Positions 7,359 through 14,684 of a stretch of 14,684 nt of DNA are shown one piece after another; the stretch's first letter is position 1, and every line of letters begins with the position of its first letter. Origin of the DNA: Bacteroidales bacterium UBA2295 (GTDB taxonomy: Bacteria > Bacteroidota > Bacteroidia > Bacteroidales > Tenuifilaceae); NCBI GenBank assembly GCA_002345825.1, contig DDWD01000122.1:1-14684 (forward strand), in the 5' to 3' direction. Made by a program: the position numbers and the translations under genes. The notes beneath the pieces are model-generated. The model did not search any database. It was not told the DNA's origin and worked only from the letters and a program-made list of their open reading frames with translations.

Positions 7359-8822
7359 ATGAAAATACTATCCGACATACTGCCAAAAGACATTGATTTT
7401 GAAATCATCGGTTCCGTAAACGTGGCCGTTGCAGATATTACATTCGACTCCAGAGCCGTAGCCGCCAACAGCATGTTTACTGCTGTTAAAGGCACACAGG
7501 TCGATGGGCACAGCTACATTGAGGTGGCCATAGAGAAAGGTGCTAGCGTTGTGGTATGCGAACAAATTCCAGAAAAAATAAATCCCAACGTAACATACGT
7601 TAAAGTTAACGACTCGGCTGTTGCTATGGGTAAGTTGGCAGCATCATTCTTCGATTATCCTACGCGCAAATTGAAACTTATTGGAGTAACCGGAACAAAC
7701 GGAAAAACAACAACAGTAACACTTCTCGCTCGCTTGGTAAACTCATTGGGGGGCAAAGCCGGGTTAATATCCACAGTGCAAAACCAAATAGGCGACACCA
7801 TAATACCCAGCACGCACACCACCCCCGATGCAATAGAGCTAAACAAGCTACTTAGCCAGATGGTAGCCCAGGAGTGCACCCATTGCTTTATGGAGGTTAG
7901 TTCGCACGCAGTGGTACAAAACAGAATTGCGGGAGCAGAATTTACGGGAGCAGTTTTCACAAACATTACCCATGATCATCTTGACTATCACTTAACATTT
8001 AGCGAGTATATCAAGGCAAAAAAAGCCTTTTTCGACAATCTTCAAGAAGGCGCATTTGCGCTAATTAATGTTGATGATCGCAATGGACGGGTAATGGTTC
8101 AAAACACCAGCGCCAAAGTTCAAACCTACTCGTTGAGGGGTATGGCCAACTATCGCTGCAAGATTATTGAACAGCAACCACAGGGAATGATGCTAAATAT
8201 CGACAATATTGAGGTTTGGACGCGATTAATAGGGAATTTCAACGCCTATAACTTGCTTGCCGTTTACGCCACTGCCCAGCAACTCGGTTTCGATCAGCAA
8301 GAAACACTTACCGCCTTAAGCAGCATGGGGCCAGTTAATGGCCGATTTGAAAACCTTATTGCACCCAACGGGGTAATTGCCGTGGTTGATTATGCTCACA
8401 CCCCCGATGCGCTTGAGAATGTAATATCAACAATAAACAAGATACGATCCGATGGCAACAGGCTAATTACAGTTGTGGGAGCAGGTGGCAACAGAGACAA
8501 AACCAAAAGGCCCATCATGGCCCAAGTAGCCATTCAGGGTAGCGATCTGGTTGTGCTCACAGCCGACAACCCACGAAACGAAGATCCTGCAGAAATAATT
8601 GCCGATATGAAAAAGGGCGTAGAGCCAGCTAACGTAGGGAAAGTCCTCACCATTATCGACAGGCGGGAGGCAATTCGAACAGCCTGCCTCCTTGCTTCGC
8701 CCAACGATGTGGTGCTAGTTGCCGGCAAAGGTCACGAAACCTACCAAGAAGTTAAGGGTGTTAAACACCATTTTGATGATAAAGAGGAGATATCAGAAAT
8801 ATTTAAAACCCTACAGGCATGA
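7359..8822 (+). CDS. murE: UDP-MurNAc-L-Ala-D-Glu:meso-diaminopimelate ligase MurE
   Basis: The 487-residue cytoplasmic Mur ligase uses ATP to add the third stem-peptide residue. Visible in order: FDSRAV (30-35, N-terminal UDP-MurNAc domain), P-loop GVTGTNGKTTT (109-119), STHTTPDA (151-158), EVSSHAV (179-185), and TNITHDHLDYH (201-211). YIKAKKAFF (217-225) contains the lysine expected to be carbamylated (K221). GRFE (328-331), DYAHTPDAL (344-352) and GAGGNRDKTKRP (374-385) follow. DNPRNEDP (403-410) is the specificity loop: DNPR marks meso-DAP enzymes, whereas lysine-adding MurE differ there. GKGHETYQ (456-463) closes the motif set. I choose ATG 7359 (MKILSDIL) over the in-frame ATG 7350, which adds three residues and overlaps ftsI by 8 nt; both are possible. 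MurF does not follow, as usual in Bacteroidota. Confidence 0.95.
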   Translation: MKILSDILPKDIDFEIIGSVNVAVADITFDSRAVAANSMFTAVKGTQVDGHSYIEVAIEKGASVVVCEQIPEKINPNVTYVKVNDSAVAMGKLAASFFDYPTRKLKLIGVTGTNGKTTTVTLLARLVNSLGGKAGLISTVQNQIGDTIIPSTHTTPDAIELNKLLSQMVAQECTHCFMEVSSHAVVQNRIAGAEFTGAVFTNITHDHLDYHLTFSEYIKAKKAFFDNLQEGAFALINVDDRNGRVMVQNTSAKVQTYSLRGMANYRCKIIEQQPQGMMLNIDNIEVWTRLIGNFNAYNLLAVYATAQQLGFDQQETLTALSSMGPVNGRFENLIAPNGVIAVVDYAHTPDALENVISTINKIRSDGNRLITVVGAGGNRDKTKRPIMAQVAIQGSDLVVLTADNPRNEDPAEIIADMKKGVEPANVGKVLTIIDRREAIRTACLLASPNDVVLVAGKGHETYQEVKGVKHHFDDKEEISEIFKTLQA

Positions 8823-10060
8823 TATACTACCTAGCACAATGGCTTAGCAAGTTAGATGTTCCCGGAATGGGTATGTTCCAGTACATTTCCTTCCGCTCTG
8901 GAATGGCAGTAATCACTTCACTGCTCATCTCGCTGCTTATTGGCAAGCGCCTTATTCGATACTTGCAGCGCAAACAAATTGGCGAGGAAGTACGGAATCT
9001 TGGCCTTGAGGGACAGCTTCAAAAAAAGGGAACACCCACCATGGGGGGAGTAATAATTCTACTTTCCATTATTGTTCCCGTTTTACTTTTTGCTGATATC
9101 AAAAACATATATATAGTAGTAATGCTGGTTTCAACCTTATGGCTTGGTTTAGTAGGTTTTATCGACGATTACATCAAGGTATTTAAAAAGCATAAGGAGG
9201 GCCTATCGGGAAAACTGAAAATTTTGGGGCAAGTTTCGCTGGGTCTATTCGTTGGTCTTACCATGTACCTAAGCCCCGATATTGTGGTTAGAGAAAAGGT
9301 GCAGCAGCAAAAAAATCAAACCAAGATAGAGGTAAGTGGCCAAAACGAAACCAACAAGCAAACGCTTACACAAAATCAAAAAACAACAAAAACAACCATC
9401 CCTTTCTTTAAGGATAACGAATTCGACTACGAGTTCTTAATACCAATAAAAGGCGCTTGGGCTCAAAAATTAGCCTGGGTGGTATTTATAATTGTGGTAA
9501 TATTTGTGGTAACAGCCGTGTCGAATGGCGCCAACCTTACCGATGGCCTCGATGGATTGGCAACCGGCGTTAGTGCAGTTATGGGTACAACCCTTGGGGT
9601 GTTTGCCTACCTTTCGGGCAATGTCATTTATGCCGAATACCTGAACATAATGTATATCCCCGATTCGGGTGAGCTTGTGATTTTCATGGCCGCATTCATT
9701 GGTGCTGCAATCGGATTCCTATGGTACAACAGCTACCCTGCCCAGGTTTTTATGGGCGATACCGGGAGTTTGGCCATTGGGGGGATAATAGCAGTATTTG
9801 CCATTCTTATCAGGAAAGAGTTGCTAATTCCAATCCTGTGCGGTGTATTCTTTGTCGAAACGCTTTCGGTGATGATTCAGGTAAGCTATTTTAAGCATAC
9901 CAAACGGAAATATGGCGTTGGGCGTAGGGTTTTCCTCATGGCTCCGCTCCATCATCACTATCAAAAAAAAGGGTTTCCCGAGGCAAAAATCGTTACCCGA
10001 TTCTGGATTGTCACACTGCTACTGGCAATATTTACAGTGGTTACTCTTAAAATCCGATAG
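8819..10060 (+). CDS. mraY: Phospho-N-acetylmuramoyl-pentapeptide transferase MraY
   Basis: This inner-membrane enzyme moves phospho-MurNAc-pentapeptide from UDP to undecaprenyl phosphate, making lipid I. The 413-residue protein has about ten hydrophobic segments. Conserved cytoplasmic motifs are KKGTPTMGG (69-77), FIDDYIKV (114-121, Asp116-Asp117), NLTDGLDGLA (239-248), FMGDTGSL (311-318, Asp314) and the HHH signature in APLHHHYQKKGF (375-386). It is about 50 residues longer than E. coli MraY (360). The extra length is mainly a hydrophilic Lys/Gln/Asn/Thr-rich stretch at about 156-200, between the fourth and fifth membrane segments, which the MraY topology places in the periplasm. Enlarged MraY is known in Bacteroidota. 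The ATG overlaps the murE stop by 4 nt (ATGA) and murD begins 3 nt after the stop. Confidence 0.96.
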   Translation: MIYYLAQWLSKLDVPGMGMFQYISFRSGMAVITSLLISLLIGKRLIRYLQRKQIGEEVRNLGLEGQLQKKGTPTMGGVIILLSIIVPVLLFADIKNIYIVVMLVSTLWLGLVGFIDDYIKVFKKHKEGLSGKLKILGQVSLGLFVGLTMYLSPDIVVREKVQQQKNQTKIEVSGQNETNKQTLTQNQKTTKTTIPFFKDNEFDYEFLIPIKGAWAQKLAWVVFIIVVIFVVTAVSNGANLTDGLDGLATGVSAVMGTTLGVFAYLSGNVIYAEYLNIMYIPDSGELVIFMAAFIGAAIGFLWYNSYPAQVFMGDTGSLAIGGIIAVFAILIRKELLIPILCGVFFVETLSVMIQVSYFKHTKRKYGVGRRVFLMAPLHHHYQKKGFPEAKIVTRFWIVTLLLAIFTVVTLKIR

Positions 10061-10062
10061 CT

Positions 10063-11415
10063 ATGGAGCGCGTTGAAGTAAAAAAAAGAATTGTTGTTCT
10101 TGGTGGTGGCGAAAGCGGTGTGGGTGCTGCGGTTCTTGCGACCAAGCAGGGTTTTGATGTGTTTTTAACCGACTCAGGAAAGATTAAACCCAAGTACAAG
10201 GAGATTCTTGGCAAGTACAAAATACCATGGGAAGAAAACAACCACACCACTGAGCTTATACTAAATGCAAAAGAAGTAATAAAATCGCCCGGCATACCAG
10301 AGCGTGTTCCCATTGTACAGGAGATAATTAGGAAAGGGATTCCGGTGATCTCCGAGATTGAGTTTGCAGGCCGATACACTGATGCTAAAAAAATCTGTAT
10401 AACAGGTAGCAACGGAAAAACCACCACCACCACGCTTATTTACCATATGCTAAAGCTAGCTGGTTTAAACGTGGGGTTAGCCGGCAATGTGGGACAAAGT
10501 TTTGCTCTGCAGGTAGCCGAACAGAATTATGATTACTATGTGATTGAGCTTAGCAGCTTCCAGCTCGATGGCATGTATACCTTTAAAGCGGATATTGCCA
10601 TCTTGCTAAATATATCGCCCGATCATCTGGACCGCTATGATTACAAGATGGAAAACTACGTGAAGTCGAAATTTAGAATTACCCAAAACCTATCGGAAGA
10701 TGAATGTTTCATCTTTTGCTCCGATAACGATGTTACAACCGAACATCTCAAGGAGATTGTGGTGAAGGCTGAGATGCTTCCTTTCTCGCAGGAGAAAACG
10801 GAGAACCAAACAGCATATCTAATTGACCAGCTAATGCAAATCAAGTACCACAACAGCGATTTCGACGTTTCAATCGATGACCTTTCCATTAAGGGTCGCC
10901 ACAACGTATACAACTCAATGGCCGCAGGTATTACTGGGCATGTGCTAAATATCCGCAAGGATATTATTCGCGAAAGCCTAATAACATTCCAGGGAGTTGA
11001 GCATAGGCTCGAACCCGTTTTCAAAGTGCGTGGTGTTCAGTACATAAACGACTCCAAAGCCACCAACGTGAACTCGGCCTGGTATGCGCTGGAGTGTATG
11101 AAGGCGCCAGTAGTATGGATTGCCGGCGGACAGGATAAGGGCAACGACTACTCGGAGCTGTTCGACCTTGTGAAAGAAAAAGTAAAGGCTATTGTTTGCC
11201 TAGGACTTGACAACGCCAAGCTACACCAGACCTTTAGCGAGATGGTTCCCGTTATGGTTAATGCCAATTCGGCTAGCGATGCCGTTATGCAAGCCTACAA
11301 TCTATCGGAACCTGGCGATGTTGTGTTGCTTTCGCCAGCCTGTGCTAGTTTCGACCTGTTCGAAAACTACGAGGACAGGGGGCGGCAATTCAAGGAAGCA
11401 GTAAGAAACTTGTAG
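10063..11415 (+). CDS. murD: UDP-N-acetylmuramoyl-L-alanine:D-glutamate ligase MurD
   Basis: The 450-residue cytoplasmic Mur ligase adds D-glutamate to UDP-MurNAc-L-Ala with ATP. The N-terminal Rossmann-like domain has RIVVLGGGESGVG (9-21), followed by SPGIP (75-79). The ATP-binding domain has CITGSNGKTTTT (112-123), GNVG (141-144), ELSSFQL (162-168), and NISPDHLDRY (183-192). The carbamylated lysine is probably K203 in YVKSKFRI (199-206). The third domain shows KGRHNVYNSMAA (277-288), GVEHRLE (311-317), INDSKATN (328-335), GGQDKGNDY (355-363) and LLSPACASFDLF (422-433), all classical MurD motifs. The length matches the family and the gene is intact. The upstream gene ends 2 nt before it, and ftsW starts 14 nt after its stop. 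Confidence 0.97.
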   Translation: MERVEVKKRIVVLGGGESGVGAAVLATKQGFDVFLTDSGKIKPKYKEILGKYKIPWEENNHTTELILNAKEVIKSPGIPERVPIVQEIIRKGIPVISEIEFAGRYTDAKKICITGSNGKTTTTTLIYHMLKLAGLNVGLAGNVGQSFALQVAEQNYDYYVIELSSFQLDGMYTFKADIAILLNISPDHLDRYDYKMENYVKSKFRITQNLSEDECFIFCSDNDVTTEHLKEIVVKAEMLPFSQEKTENQTAYLIDQLMQIKYHNSDFDVSIDDLSIKGRHNVYNSMAAGITGHVLNIRKDIIRESLITFQGVEHRLEPVFKVRGVQYINDSKATNVNSAWYALECMKAPVVWIAGGQDKGNDYSELFDLVKEKVKAIVCLGLDNAKLHQTFSEMVPVMVNANSASDAVMQAYNLSEPGDVVLLSPACASFDLFENYEDRGRQFKEAVRNL

Positions 11416-11429
11416 AATTTTTTAACGAT

Positions 11430-12596
11430 ATGGAGAATTTTTTTAGGCGATACTTTAAGGGCGACAGGGTGATATGGTTGATAGTAGTTCTGCTATCCAT
11501 CGTTTCACTTCTGGCAGTGTATAGCTCTACCGGATCGCTTGCATATCGATATCAAGGGGGCAATACTGCCTACTACTTTATCAAGCAGTTTAGCTTTTTG
11601 GGAGCGGGTTTAGCCGTAATTTTCCTTGTACACCTAATATCCTACAAGGTGTACTCACCTCTCGCTCCCATGCTCTTATACATCGCTATTCCGTTACTCC
11701 TAGTTACGCTTCTGTTTGGAACAAGCATCAACCAAGCATCGCGATGGCTCGAGATCCCAGGCCTTGGGGTTACTATCCAAACCTCAGACTTTGCCAAGCT
11801 GGCCCTAATTATGTATGTTGCCAGGATGCTCTCGCTTAGGCAAAATCATCTTGACGATATCAAAAAGACATTTTTCCCCATTGTTATCCCTATAGTTATT
11901 GTTTGCTTGCTAATCTTACCTGCCAATTTTTCCACAGCAGCATTACTTGGCGTATCCTGCTGGCTATTGCTATTTATTGGCCGTATAAATTTAAAGCAAC
12001 TCTTAGGTTTTACAGGATTAGGTATTGTTGTTGTCGGACTGTTCATTTTTATTGCTCTGCAAACCAACTCGATAAATCGTGTGCAAACATGGAAAAGTAG
12101 GATTGAAAACTACTCAGGAGGCAACGAAGGGGATAACTACCAAGCTCAACAATCAAAAATTGCTATTGCAACCGGAGGGTTAGTGGGCAAGGGCCCGGGC
12201 AATAGCACTCAGCGAAATTTACTCCCCCATCCCTACTCCGACTTTATTTACGCCATAATAATTGAGGAGTATGGTATTCTTGGGGGTGTGGTAATATTAA
12301 TGCTATACCTAATACTTTTATACCGTACTGGCTTAATTGTTAAAAAAGCACGACGAACATTTCCGGCATTTCTAGCCATGGGGTTAACATTAATTTTGGT
12401 ATTTCAGGCAATGATAAATATGGCTGTGGCCGTAAACCTTATACCCGTTACCGGGCAACCATTACCTCTGGTGAGTATGGGCGGAACTTCGCTCCTATTC
12501 ACCAGCGCATCGTTTGGCATTTTGCTCAGCATAAGCCGTAGTCAAAACAAGGAGGAACTATTTGATGGAGAAGAAGCACCTAAAGGCGATTATTAG
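11430..12596 (+). CDS. ftsW: Septal peptidoglycan glycosyltransferase FtsW (SEDS family)
   Basis: The 388-residue polytopic membrane protein is the SEDS-family polymerase that works with FtsI. It has about ten hydrophobic helices. Signature regions are AVYSSTGSLA (29-38), ASRWLEIPGLGVTIQTSDFAKLAL (103-126), LPANFSTAALL (163-173), and the large extracytoplasmic loop with VQTWKSRIENY (218-228). NYQAQQSKIAIATGGLVGKG (236-255) and PHPYSDFIYAIIIEEYG (266-282) follow, with the predicted catalytic Asp271. VNLIPVTGQPLPLVSMGGTSLL (335-356) is near the end. The common QPSE motif is QTSD here (117-120), a conservative change. RodA is the other SEDS option, but the position between murD and murG fixes FtsW. 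The last 32 nt overlap murG. Confidence 0.95.
   Translation: MENFFRRYFKGDRVIWLIVVLLSIVSLLAVYSSTGSLAYRYQGGNTAYYFIKQFSFLGAGLAVIFLVHLISYKVYSPLAPMLLYIAIPLLLVTLLFGTSINQASRWLEIPGLGVTIQTSDFAKLALIMYVARMLSLRQNHLDDIKKTFFPIVIPIVIVCLLILPANFSTAALLGVSCWLLLFIGRINLKQLLGFTGLGIVVVGLFIFIALQTNSINRVQTWKSRIENYSGGNEGDNYQAQQSKIAIATGGLVGKGPGNSTQRNLLPHPYSDFIYAIIIEEYGILGGVVILMLYLILLYRTGLIVKKARRTFPAFLAMGLTLILVFQAMINMAVAVNLIPVTGQPLPLVSMGGTSLLFTSASFGILLSISRSQNKEELFDGEEAPKGDY
12549..12556 (+). promoter_or_regulatory. Shine-Dalgarno-like AAGGAGGA upstream of murG
   Basis: AAGGAGGA sits inside the 3' end of ftsW with its GGAGG core nine bases before the ATG at 12565, an ideal spacing for a ribosome binding site. Most genes here have none, as usual in Bacteroidota, where the anti-Shine-Dalgarno sequence is thought to be sequestered. 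The same bases encode Lys-Glu-Glu of FtsW, so the match may be coincidental. It supports placing the murG start at 12565 but does not prove it. Confidence 0.35.
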
Positions 12597-13695
12597 CGGC
12601 GGCGGAACTGGCGGGCACATTTTCCCTGCCGTGTCAATTGCCAATGCGCTTCGGGAGTTAAATCCCGAGGTGGAGATTCTATTTGTAGGCGCCGAGGGTA
12701 AAATGGAAATGGAAAAAGTACCTGCTGCTGGATATCAAATCATTGGGTTACCAGTGGTAGGGTTTCATCGCAAACTTACGGTTAAAAACCTGACGTTTCC
12801 ATTTAAACTACTACAAAGTCTTCAGAAGGCAAAAAAAGTAGTGAAAGATTTTAATCCTGATGTTGTGGTTGGTGTTGGTGGATATGCCAGTGGCCCTGTG
12901 CTTAGGGTTGCACAACAACTAGGAATTCCAACGCTAATACAGGAACAAAACTCGTTTGCAGGGGTAACCAACAAGCTGCTTGCCAAAAGGGCAAAAGCTA
13001 TCTGCGTGGCCTACGAGGGAATGGAAAAGTATTTCCCAGCCGACAAAGTAATCCTAACGGGAAACCCAATTCGTCAGGGCCTAGAGAATATTTTACCAAA
13101 AACCGACGAGGCTCACAGCTTCTTTGATGTTCCCAAAGGGAACAAAGTTATACTAGTAGTAGGAGGCAGCCTTGGCGCCCGCTCAATAAACCACAGCATA
13201 CTGGGTAATATCGACAAAATAATTGAAAGCAAAGGCGTAACGCTAATTTGGCAAACCGGCAAGTTTTACATTGATGATATCAGGGAAAAACTCAAAGAAA
13301 AAAACACCGAAAACATTAAAATCAACGATTTTATTAACCGAATGGATTTGGCATACTCCATAGCCGATTTGGTAATATCGCGTGCTGGAGCCTGTACCAT
13401 CTCCGAACTTTGTATGGTGGGCAAACCAACCATACTGGTACCCTCACCCAATGTGGCGGAGGATCATCAAACGATGAATGCTAAGGCACTGGCTATACGT
13501 AATGCTGCAATTATGGTGAGGGACAACGAGGCTCCTGCAAACCTAACCACAACAGCTCTTGATATTATTACCGATAACGATAGGCTAAATACATTAAGCC
13601 GAAACATAAAAGAAATGGCTTTGCCAAATGCGGCCATCGATATTGCAAAAAAGGTTATGGAACTTGTAGGAAGCACAGCTAAAAAGGGTGTTTAA
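12565..13695 (+). CDS. murG: Lipid I N-acetylglucosaminyltransferase MurG
   Basis: This 376-residue peripheral membrane GT-B glycosyltransferase transfers GlcNAc from UDP-GlcNAc to lipid I on the cytoplasmic face, producing lipid II. Motifs in order: ISGGGTGGHIFPA (10-22, the first Gly-rich loop), VGVGGYASGPV (102-112), LIQEQNSFAGVTNK (124-137), and TGNPIR (165-170). The C-terminal UDP-GlcNAc domain has VVGGSLGARSIN (198-209), IWQTGK (228-233), SRAGACTISEL (272-282), PTILVPSP (288-295) and EDHQTMNAKAL (299-309). The length is normal. A TTG three bases upstream (12562) is in frame, but I choose ATG 12565. The start lies within ftsW (32-nt overlap), suggesting translational coupling. Confidence 0.96.
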   Translation: MEKKHLKAIISGGGTGGHIFPAVSIANALRELNPEVEILFVGAEGKMEMEKVPAAGYQIIGLPVVGFHRKLTVKNLTFPFKLLQSLQKAKKVVKDFNPDVVVGVGGYASGPVLRVAQQLGIPTLIQEQNSFAGVTNKLLAKRAKAICVAYEGMEKYFPADKVILTGNPIRQGLENILPKTDEAHSFFDVPKGNKVILVVGGSLGARSINHSILGNIDKIIESKGVTLIWQTGKFYIDDIREKLKEKNTENIKINDFINRMDLAYSIADLVISRAGACTISELCMVGKPTILVPSPNVAEDHQTMNAKALAIRNAAIMVRDNEAPANLTTTALDIITDNDRLNTLSRNIKEMALPNAAIDIAKKVMELVGSTAKKGV

Positions 13696-13763
13696 ATCTT
13701 GGTAATAACTTTATATTTAATTGCTTGCATAATCTGAAATTGTAACAAAACTTTGTTCACACC
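13696..13763. other. 68-bp gap between murG and murC with short palindrome
   Basis: This is the longest gap inside the cluster. It is AT-rich with no T-tailed hairpin, so transcription probably continues into murC. TAACTTTA (13706-13713) resembles a -7 element with one mismatch but lacks a TTTG at -33. AACAAA and TTTGTT form a perfect inverted repeat with a 2-base centre (13744-13757), ending six bases before the murC ATG. It could be a weak operator or chance in AT-rich DNA. Confidence 0.35.
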
Positions 13764-14684
13764 ATGGAAATTAACCTTGACAACATGAAGCGCGTTTACC
13801 TTATTGGCATTGGCGGCATTGGCATGAGTGCCCTTGCCAGGTATTTTGCACAACGCGGACTTAGTGTTGCGGGTTACGACAGCACTCCATCAACCCTTAT
13901 TGATGACCTCAAGAACGAAGGTATTACCATTGTTTTCGACGATAATATCGCCAGTATACCAAGCGAATTCATAAACACACCCGACAATACACTTGTAATA
14001 TACACACCGGCTGTACCCAACACGCATAGCCAGCTAAAATACTTTAGCCTAAATGGTTATCCTTTAGTAAAACGAGCCAAAGCCCTTGGGTACATAACCA
14101 AAGATTACAATACGGCTGCAGTTGCAGGAACCCATGGAAAAACCAGCACCTCGTCGCTTTTGGCTCACCTTATGGCCTCAACGCAACAGGGATGCAATGC
14201 ATTTTTGGGAGGAATATCTAAAAACTTTGGAAGCAATCTGGTTTTGGCCGACAAAGGTGCAAAGCGAATGGTGGTTGAAGCCGACGAATTTGATAGGAGT
14301 TTCCTAAACCTCGCTCCTCAGCTGGCCATAATTACCTCTATCGACTCCGACCACTTAGACATATATTTTAGTCACAGCGAGGTAATAAAAGCATTTGCCG
14401 ATTTTGTGGCAAACATAAAGCCAGAGGGCGTGCTGATTGTAAAAAAAGGACTCGAAGATATTGCAAAAGTGAACACAAAAATTAGCACCTATACATACTC
14501 TACAACTGAGAAGGCAGACTTTTGTATAGAAAACCTCACCAACACAAACGGCATTTACACATTCGATCTAAAATCGCCATATGGCACAGTAAATAACATT
14601 GAACTTGGTATACCTGGGCGATATAATGTTGAGAATGCTGTTGCAGCTTCTGCCGCTGCACTTGTGTGGGGTATTACACCTAAC
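13764..14684 (+). CDS. murC: UDP-N-acetylmuramate:L-alanine ligase MurC (3' end beyond window)
   Basis: The frame is open from the ATG at 13764 to the window edge, giving the first 307 residues of a protein usually about 450-480 long; the C-terminal domain is missing only because the window ends. MurC adds L-alanine to UDP-MurNAc with ATP, the first stem-peptide step. Seen: the N-terminal dinucleotide-like loop LIGIGGIGMSALARYF (13-28), YTPAVP (80-85), the P-loop AGTHGKTSTSSLL (121-133), VEADEFDRSFL (171-181), TSIDSDHLDIY (191-201) and IPGRYNVENAVAA (283-295). The AGTHGKTST and EADEFD motifs separate MurC from MurD and MurE. An internal ATG at 13785 (MKRVYLIG) is a possible alternative start. 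It is the last cluster gene visible; ftsQ, ftsA and ftsZ would usually follow in Bacteroidota. Confidence 0.95.
   Translation, partial: MEINLDNMKRVYLIGIGGIGMSALARYFAQRGLSVAGYDSTPSTLIDDLKNEGITIVFDDNIASIPSEFINTPDNTLVIYTPAVPNTHSQLKYFSLNGYPLVKRAKALGYITKDYNTAAVAGTHGKTSTSSLLAHLMASTQQGCNAFLGGISKNFGSNLVLADKGAKRMVVEADEFDRSFLNLAPQLAIITSIDSDHLDIYFSHSEVIKAFADFVANIKPEGVLIVKKGLEDIAKVNTKISTYTYSTTEKADFCIENLTNTNGIYTFDLKSPYGTVNNIELGIPGRYNVENAVAASAAALVWGITPN

Noticed and set aside
10047..10433. 128-codon minus-strand frame over the start of murD
   Set aside because: Antisense to a clear murD with all family motifs; composition is that of a shadow frame.
10656..11024. 122-codon minus-strand frame inside murD
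   Set aside because: Lies entirely within conserved murD coding sequence on the opposite strand and shows no family motif.
14122..14307. 61-codon plus-strand frame near the right end
   Set aside because: It is another frame of murC, which is open and motif-rich from 13764 to the window end.
1..14684. Mobile elements, CRISPR arrays, tRNA or rRNA genes
   Set aside because: No transposase, no regularly spaced palindromic repeats and no tRNA-like cloverleaf were recognised by reading; the only regular repeat is the short MraZ array.

Overview
The window carries a Bacteroidota-type division and cell wall (dcw) cluster with three accessory genes upstream. The assignment to Bacteroidota (probably Bacteroidales or a near relative) is an inference. 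It rests on gene order without murF between murE and mraY, a short FtsL-like protein of the Bacteroidota kind, a division transpeptidase ending in a single PASTA domain, an enlarged MraY, an MscS upstream region resembling the -33 TTTG / -7 TAnnTTTG promoter, and a general lack of Shine-Dalgarno sequences. The species cannot be named from the sequence.

Layout. Positions 1-515 hold no convincing gene, only a candidate promoter near the right end. A small MscS-type mechanosensitive channel gene (516-1343) and a small secreted, probably outer-membrane beta-barrel protein gene (1426-1905) follow on the plus strand and end at a hairpin terminator (1923-1955). A convergent minus-strand gene (3082-1958) encodes a FemA/FemB/FemX-like aminoacyltransferase. 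A divergent non-coding interval of about 390 bp then leads into the cluster. Its right part contains four GTGG boxes at an exact 10-bp spacing (3401-3440), immediately upstream of mraZ and very probably the MraZ operator.

From 3477 to the right edge the genes are tightly packed on the plus strand: mraZ, rsmH, ftsL-like, ftsI, murE, mraY, murD, ftsW, murG and a murC cut by the window end. Most junctions overlap or are separated by only a few bases (TAATG at 3945-3949, ATGA at 4843-4846 and 8819-8822, a 32-nt overlap of ftsW and murG), so one operon with translational coupling is likely. The only larger gap inside the run is 68 bp before murC.

How the genes work together. MurC, MurD and MurE add L-Ala, D-Glu and the third residue to UDP-MurNAc; the DNPR motif in MurE indicates meso-diaminopimelate. 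MraY makes lipid I and MurG makes lipid II. FtsW polymerises the glycan and FtsI cross-links it at the septum, with the FtsL-like protein as divisome scaffold. MraZ is the cluster's transcriptional regulator and RsmH methylates 16S rRNA. MurF and Ddl are not in the window.

I see no unknown system here. The most useful observations are the MraZ operator array, the FemX-like gene next to a meso-DAP peptidoglycan cluster, the hydrophilic periplasmic insertion in MraY, and several start-codon corrections where ATG is preferred over an upstream TTG or GTG.
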